From assembly GCA_021805485.1 (NCBI GenBank), contig JAJZFF010000196.1:1-11019 (forward strand): a stretch of DNA of 11,019 nt, given 5' to 3'. The position numbers and the translations under genes were made by a program. The stretch comes from Pseudomonadota bacterium. GTDB taxonomy: Bacteria; Pseudomonadota; Alphaproteobacteria; Acetobacterales; Acetobacteraceae. The notes below the pieces were generated by a model. That model saw only the letters and a list, made by a program, of their open reading frames with translations. It was not told where the DNA came from and searched no databases. Positions 7,562 to 11,019 of this stretch are shown here, piece by piece (the first letter of the stretch is position 1; the number at the start of each line of letters is the position of its first letter).

Positions 7562-8667
7562 CCCATCTCTCCGCCGCCTCCGTTCCGCTCGCGCGTGGCC
7601 CGCAGGACCAGGCGGTCACGCTGCATTTCCCCGACAATCTTCTGCTGCCGTTGCTGCTCGGCGAGCATGACCGCCATCTGGTGCGGATCGAGCAGGGGCT
7701 CAGCGTGCGCGTTTCCTGCCGCGGCAACCGGATCGCCGTCACCGGAGAGGCCGGGCGGGTCGGGCAGGCACAGGCGGCGCTGAAGGAGCTCTACCGGCGG
7801 CTGCAGCGCGGCGAGGGCATTACCGGGCCGGATGTCGACGCGGCGATGCGCCTGGCGCAGCCGGAGGTCCCGGAAGGGAGGCTGCCGCTCGCAGACCTGC
7901 CCGCGATCCGCACTCGCCGCGGCGCCGTTGGACCGCGCACGGCCGGCCAAGCCGCTTACATGGATCTGCTCGGCAGCGCCGAGATGGTCTTTGCCGTCGG
8001 CCCGGCTGGCACTGGCAAGACCTATCTTGCCGTGGCGCAGGGCGTGGCCATGTTGCAGGCCGGGCGGGTGGACCGGCTGGTGCTCTCGCGCCCGGCCGTC
8101 GAAGCAGGGGAACGCCTCGGCTTCCTGCCGGGCGACATGAAGGAGAAGGTGGACCCCTATCTGCGACCGCTCTATGATGCCCTCGGTGATATGCTGCCCG
8201 CAGAGCAGGTGGCACGTCGGATCGGCAACGGCGAGATTGAGGTCGCGCCGCTCGCCTTCATGCGGGGCCGCACGCTCGCCCACGCGTTCGTCATCCTCGA
8301 CGAGGCCCAGAATACGACCCCGGTGCAGATGAAAATGTTCCTGACCCGCATCGGCGAGGGTACCCGCATGGTGATCACCGGCGACCCGACCCAGATCGAT
8401 CTGCCGCCGGGACAGCGTTCCGGCCTTACCGATGCGCTGGCGACGCTGGAAGGGCTGGAGGGGATCGGCGTGGTTCGGTTCGACCAGTCCGATGTCGTGC
8501 GTCACCCGCTGGTCGCGCGCATCGTCGCAGCTTATGACCAGCGCGATCTGGTCCGGCGCGATGGCCAGGAACGCGACGGCCAGCAGCGCGATGGCGAAGA
8601 GACGGGGCGGGCCGGTTCGCGGCGGGCGCGCGCCGCGCCCGGGAAGGATGATGGAACCGCACAGTAG
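7558..8667 (+). CDS. phoH: PhoH-like P-loop ATPase
   Basis: This is a 369-residue cytosolic PhoH-family (PhoH1/YbeZ type) nucleotide-binding protein. YbeZ proteins are usually linked to ybeY and are thought to act as an ATPase or helicase-like partner in RNA and ribosome metabolism; the name comes from phosphate-starvation induction in E. coli. Walker A is GPAGTGKT at 148-155. Walker B is FVILDEAQN at 244-252. A further conserved block, [11 protein letters not shown], is at 273-283, with [18 protein letters not shown] at about 176-193. The N-terminal ~110 residues include a nucleic-acid-binding-like segment typical of the family. The start is TTG, overlapping the miaB stop (TTGA), with GAGGAG 11 bases upstream; no nearer ATG precedes the conserved region. 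Past residue 328 the tail is highly charged and repetitive, ends beyond the usual family length, and overlaps the start of ybeY. Confidence 0.94.
   Translation: MTHLSAASVPLARGPQDQAVTLHFPDNLLLPLLLGEHDRHLVRIEQGLSVRVSCRGNRIAVTGEAGRVGQAQAALKELYRRLQRGEGITGPDVDAAMRLAQPEVPEGRLPLADLPAIRTRRGAVGPRTAGQAAYMDLLGSAEMVFAVGPAGTGKTYLAVAQGVAMLQAGRVDRLVLSRPAVEAGERLGFLPGDMKEKVDPYLRPLYDALGDMLPAEQVARRIGNGEIEVAPLAFMRGRTLAHAFVILDEAQNTTPVQMKMFLTRIGEGTRMVITGDPTQIDLPPGQRSGLTDALATLEGLEGIGVVRFDQSDVVRHPLVARIVAAYDQRDLVRRDGQERDGQQRDGEETGRAGSRRARAAPGKDDGTAQ
8542..8601 (+). repeat. Four-copy degenerate 15-bp tandem repeat inside phoH
   Basis: Four consecutive in-frame 15-base units each begin CGCGAT or CGCGAC and encode [15 protein letters not shown] and RDGEE (PhoH residues 329-348). 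Units 2 and 3 differ at only a few positions; unit 1 is the most diverged. The pattern looks like slippage that grew the C-terminal tail from the conserved end of the ATPase domain. Confidence 0.7.
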
Positions 8668-9157
8668 ACGCCGCGCCTTCGGGCGCGCCCGGAACGACGA
8701 TTGCGCGCAGCCGGCGCCGGTTCTGATCGAGGAGCCAGGCTGGCGGCGCCTGGTGCCCGCGGCCGAACGCATCGCCGCACGCGCCGCGGCCGCAGCGCCG
8801 AGCATCGCCGCCACACCGACCATCGTGCTCGCCAGCGACCGGGCGGTGCGCCGGCTGAACCGGCGCGACCGCGGCCGTGACAAACCGACCAACGTGCTGA
8901 CCTATCCACCTCCGCTGCCTGGTCTTGGCGGGGAGATCGTGCTCGCCCTCGGCGTGGTGCGGCGAGAGGCCCGCGCCGCAGGGCGGCACCCGGCGCATCA
9001 CTTGGCGCATCTCGTCGTCCATGGCGTGCTGCATCTCGCCGGCCACGACCACCATGCTGCCGGCGAGGCACGGGCAATGGAGCAGGCCGAGGCGCGTATT
9101 CTGCATCGGCTTGGCGTCCCAAACCCTTGGAAGCCACGGGTCGGGCCCGGCGCATGA
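8651..9157 (+). CDS. ybeY: Endoribonuclease YbeY (16S rRNA maturation and ribosome quality control)
   Basis: This 168-residue zinc-dependent endoribonuclease is needed for 16S rRNA 3'-end maturation and ribosome quality control. The family's zinc site is intact: [11 protein letters not shown] at 124-134 gives His124, His128 and His134. The upstream conserved block reads [18 protein letters not shown] (about 69-86), where many homologues have [22 protein letters not shown] block follows at 94-107. The N-terminus (about 1-20) is basic and not conserved; recognisable family sequence starts at VLIEEPGWR. Two tandem ATGs (8648 and 8651) are possible. I take 8651 because the GGGAAGG just upstream is too close to 8648, but the choice changes only one residue. 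It overlaps the end of phoH by 17 bases in another frame, and its stop overlaps the next start (ATGA). Confidence 0.93.
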   Translation: MEPHSRRRAFGRARNDDCAQPAPVLIEEPGWRRLVPAAERIAARAAAAAPSIAATPTIVLASDRAVRRLNRRDRGRDKPTNVLTYPPPLPGLGGEIVLALGVVRREARAAGRHPAHHLAHLVVHGVLHLAGHDHHAAGEARAMEQAEARILHRLGVPNPWKPRVGPGA

Positions 9158-10062
9158 CCACCTTCTTTTCGTCGCCAGCGGTCGGTTCGGCACGAGGGAT
9201 GTGGTTCGCGCGTGCCGTCGCACGCCTGTTCGGCCGCACCGGCGAACACAGCGTCCGCGACTCGATCGCCGAACTGGTCGAGGAAGCCGCCGCCGCGGAG
9301 CCCTCGGTCGAGGGCACGGCCCCGGAACTGGACCGCCAGGAGCGGGCGTTGATCGCCAACGTCCTGCGCCTGCGCGGCATAACGGCCGACGATGTCATGG
9401 TGCCTCGCGCCGATATCGTCGGCGTCCCGGCCGACATCACGCTGGACGCGCTGATGGCGCTGATCCGCCGGGACGGGCATTCGCGCCTGCCGGTCTATCG
9501 CGAGCAGTTGGACGACGCGCTCGGCATGGTCCACATCAAGGACGTGCTCGCCTATGTCGGCACGCCCGAGGCATTCCGCATCGAGGCGATCCTGCGCAAG
9601 CCGCTGCTGGTGGCGCCGCAGACGCCGGTGCTCGACCTGCTGCTGCAGATGCGGCAGACGCGCATGCATCTGGCGCTCGTCGTCGATGAATATGGCGGCA
9701 TCGACGGGTTGGTGACGATCGAGGACCTGGTCGAGACCATCGTCGGCGACATCGCCGACGAACACGACGAAGACCAGACGCCAATGATCACCGAGCGGGG
9801 CGACGGCGCGCTCGATCTCGACGGCCGCCTGCCGGTGGAGGAGTTCGAGAGCCGGCTCGGCAAGGTGCTGACCGAGGACGAGCGCGCCGCCGATATCGAT
9901 ACCGTGGGTGGGTTGGTGTTCACCCTGGCGGGGCGCGTGCCCGCGCGGGGCGAGGTCATCTCGCATTCGTCCGGCATCGAGTTCCGCATCCTGGAGGCCG
10001 ATCCGCGTCGCATCCGGCGCATTCGCGCCCGCCGCACCCCACCGGCCGAGGCCGCGGCCTGA
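9154..10062 (+). CDS. corC: CBS-domain CorC/HlyC-type protein
   Basis: This 302-residue protein has paired CBS domains and a CorC_HlyC (transporter-associated) domain. The family is associated with magnesium and cobalt efflux or tolerance; the older name haemolysin is misleading. [18 protein letters not shown] at about 80-97 opens CBS1 (to about 138, with SRLPVYRE and HIKDVLAYV). CBS2 is about 145-200, with [28 protein letters not shown] at 173-200. The C-terminal CorC_HlyC domain is about 212-293, with GRLPVEEF and [19 protein letters not shown]. There is no DUF21 membrane domain, so it is the short soluble form, as is usual for corC next to ybeY. The ATG at 9154 overlaps the ybeY stop (ATGA) and has no good ribosome site of its own, fitting translational coupling; an in-frame TTG at 9127 is less likely. 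It is the last gene of the miaB operon. Confidence 0.92.
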   Translation: MTTFFSSPAVGSARGMWFARAVARLFGRTGEHSVRDSIAELVEEAAAAEPSVEGTAPELDRQERALIANVLRLRGITADDVMVPRADIVGVPADITLDALMALIRRDGHSRLPVYREQLDDALGMVHIKDVLAYVGTPEAFRIEAILRKPLLVAPQTPVLDLLLQMRQTRMHLALVVDEYGGIDGLVTIEDLVETIVGDIADEHDEDQTPMITERGDGALDLDGRLPVEEFESRLGKVLTEDERAADIDTVGGLVFTLAGRVPARGEVISHSSGIEFRILEADPRRIRRIRARRTPPAEAAA

Positions 10063-10065
10063 AGC

Positions 10066-10091
10066 GGCCCGGGCCCGCGCGGGTCCGGGCC
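10066..10091. terminator. GC-rich palindrome between convergent corC and dodecin gene
   Basis: An 11-bp stem (10066-10076 with 10081-10091, one G-T pair) closes a 4-base loop. It begins 3 bases after the corC stop and ends 5 bases before the dodecin stop on the other strand, so it could end or stabilise transcripts from both sides. Neither strand has a T-run after the stem, so intrinsic termination is not assured. Confidence 0.55.
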
Positions 10092-10096
10092 TCCCC

Positions 10097-10300
10097 TCAG
10101 CCTTCGAGGATGAAGGTCACTTCCATGCTGACGCGATACTCGGCGATGCGGCCGTTCTCCACGCTTGCTTTCATCTCGACGACATGCAGGCCGGAGATGC
10201 CGCGCAGCGTCCGGCTGGCCCGCTGCAGGCCTTCGCGCACCGCGGCATCGAAGCCGTCGGGCGATGACGCGGTGATTTTCGACACGCTTGCGACTGCCAT
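10097..10300 (-). CDS. Dodecin-family protein
   Basis: This 67-residue protein matches the dodecin fold in length and layout: a first strand (ASVSKITASSP), a helix (GFDAAVREGLQRASRTL), and two long strands (LHVVEMKASVENG and IAEYRVSMEVTFILEG). Dodecins form hollow 12-mers that store or sequester flavins and, in some cases, other ligands such as CoA. The Trp that stacks on flavin in classical dodecins aligns with Gly37, and the Gln that contacts the isoalloxazine aligns with Arg56. It may therefore belong to a Trp-less branch with a different or no flavin ligand; the alignment is by eye. GGGAGG (10306-10311) five bases before the ATG is an excellent ribosome site and fixes the start. It is a single-gene unit, convergent with corC and divergent from rph. 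Confidence 0.9.
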   Translation of the reverse strand: MAVASVSKITASSPDGFDAAVREGLQRASRTLRGISGLHVVEMKASVENGRIAEYRVSMEVTFILEG

Positions 10301-10314
10301 CCTGACCTCCCTCG

Positions 10315-10353
10315 TGGGTCGGCGCGGCAGACCCAGCGCCCGCGGCGCCGACC
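10315..10353 (-). other. Alternative hairpins in the dodecin leader
   Basis: A perfect 9-bp inverted repeat (GGTCGGCGC at 10317-10325 and GCGCCGACC at 10345-10353) shares bases with a perfect 6-bp inverted repeat (TGGGTC at 10315-10320 and GACCCA at 10329-10334), so the two stems exclude each other. A third 5-bp stem (10336-10340 with 10344-10348) is compatible with the 6-bp stem but not with the 9-bp one. All lie just upstream of the dodecin ribosome site at 10306-10311 and would be in its mRNA leader if transcription starts beyond 10353. Confidence 0.4.
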
Positions 10354-10427
10354 GCTCCAGCCTACGCCTCCTGTGATCGGGATGGGCAGGATTTTCCGAC
10401 TGCCATTCCCCTTTGGCCGCGAACCGC

Positions 10428-10433
10428 TATGGT
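10428..10433 (+). promoter_or_regulatory. Possible -10 box for rph
   Basis: TATGGT matches four of six positions of the -10 consensus and lies 28 bases before the rph start. No good -35 is found at 16-18 bases upstream (ATTCCC or TTCCCC), so this is weak. Confidence 0.2.
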
Positions 10434-10461
10434 CCGCGCCCATCAGCCCGAGGATCCTGCC

Positions 10462-11019
10462 ATGCGCTCATCCGGCCGCGCGCGCGACGCTCTGCGCGAC
10501 GTCAGCATCATCACCGGTTATGCCCGCCACGCGGAGGGCTCAGCCCTCATCCGCATGGGCGGGACCGAGGTTTTATGCGCCGCCAGTGTCGAAGGCCGCG
10601 TGCCCGGCTTCCTGCGCGGCTCGGGCGAAGGCTGGGTCACGGCTGAATATGGCATGCTGCCGCGTGCCACCCACACACGCGGCGATCGCGAGGCGGCACG
10701 CGGCAAGCAGTCCGGCCGCACCCAGGAGATCCAGCGTCTGATCGGGCGATCGCTGCGCGCCGTGATCGACCGCGCCGTATTGGGCGAAATGACCATCACC
10801 CTCGATTGCGACGTGCTCAACGCCGATGGCGGCACGCGCTGCGCCGCCATCACCGGCGGCTACGTCGCGCTGGCGCTGGCGCTGGCCCATCTGCGGCGGA
10901 TGAACGTGCTCGCGCGCAACCCCCTGGTCGGCCAGGTCGCCGCCGTTTCCTGCGGCATCCTCGACGGCGGCCCGGTGCTCGATCTCGACTATGCCGAGGA
11001 CTCCACCGCCAATGCGGAC
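10462..11019 (+). CDS. rph: Ribonuclease PH (3' end beyond the window)
   Basis: These are the first 186 codons of RNase PH, the phosphorolytic 3'-5' exoribonuclease that trims tRNA 3' ends and takes part in rRNA processing as a hexameric ring; the full protein is usually about 240 residues. Near-diagnostic blocks are present: [11 protein letters not shown] at 2-12, [17 protein letters not shown] at 57-73, [20 protein letters not shown] at 81-100 with the phosphate-binding Arg86, [12 protein letters not shown] at 115-126 with Arg126, and LDLDYAED at 173-180. The GTR motif is followed by Cys where many homologues have Thr. The ATG is preceded by GAGGA with 7 bases spacing. The frame is open to the right edge. 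It is divergent from the dodecin gene. Confidence 0.96.
   Translation, partial: MRSSGRARDALRDVSIITGYARHAEGSALIRMGGTEVLCAASVEGRVPGFLRGSGEGWVTAEYGMLPRATHTRGDREAARGKQSGRTQEIQRLIGRSLRAVIDRAVLGEMTITLDCDVLNADGGTRCAAITGGYVALALALAHLRRMNVLARNPLVGQVAAVSCGILDGGPVLDLDYAEDSTANAD

Larger units (their letters stand above)
10301..10461. other. Divergent intergenic region between the dodecin gene and rph
   Basis: These 161 bp carry the leaders of two divergent genes. The half next to the dodecin gene is GC-rich with nested inverted repeats. The half next to rph is less GC-rich and holds a possible -10 box and the rph ribosome site. I see no small gene here that I would support. Confidence 0.6.

Noticed and set aside
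7207..8892. A 561-codon minus-strand frame opposite miaB, phoH and ybeY, with a hydrophobic stretch that resembles a membrane segment
   Set aside because: The hydrophobic stretch is the reverse complement of the 15-bp repeat coding for the charged PhoH tail. The frame spans three well-supported genes on the other strand.
1..11019. CRISPR array, tRNA/rRNA genes, insertion sequences, phage or toxin-antitoxin modules
   Set aside because: None is visible: no regularly spaced repeats, no transposase or integrase motifs, no clover-leaf sequence in the short gaps, and all sizeable stretches are accounted for by core genes.

Overview
The window reads as high-GC (roughly 70% by eye) chromosomal DNA of an alphaproteobacterium, most likely Rhodospirillales/Acetobacteraceae. 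The basis is the miaB-phoH-ybeY-corC gene order, an adjacent plsC, a tamA-tamB pair, and the protein sequence style; no rRNA or other marker fixes the taxon. It is nearly all housekeeping genes. I see no transposase, integrase, phage gene, tRNA, rRNA, CRISPR array, toxin-antitoxin pair or defence cassette.

Layout. Positions 1-3070 (minus) hold the 5' part of tamB, which runs off the left edge. Positions 3070-4944 (minus) hold tamA, whose stop codon shares one base with the tamB start. Together they encode the TamA/TamB translocation and assembly module of the outer membrane. A 68-bp spacer separates tamA from the divergent plsC (5013-5978, plus), a lysophosphatidic acid acyltransferase. A 188-bp non-coding gap (5979-6166) contains a consensus -35 box, a small dyad and a hairpin just before the miaB ribosome binding site. 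Positions 6167-10062 (plus) hold miaB, phoH, ybeY and a CBS-domain corC/hlyC-type gene, each overlapping the next, so almost certainly one translationally coupled operon for tRNA modification, RNA metabolism, rRNA maturation and a CorC-like membrane or ion-homeostasis role. A GC-rich palindrome (10066-10091) lies between corC and a convergent small dodecin-family gene (10097-10300, minus). A 161-bp divergent spacer with alternative hairpins precedes rph (RNase PH, from 10462, plus), which runs off the right edge.

Functional themes: envelope biogenesis (tamAB, plsC) on the left and RNA processing (miaB, phoH, ybeY, rph) on the right. The points most worth a second look are small. The dodecin homologue lacks both classical flavin-contact residues, its leader has mutually exclusive hairpins next to a strong Shine-Dalgarno site, PhoH ends in a 15-bp/5-residue repeat tail that runs into ybeY, and the gene after corC is not the apolipoprotein N-acyltransferase gene often found there. 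I did not find a convincing undescribed multi-gene system.
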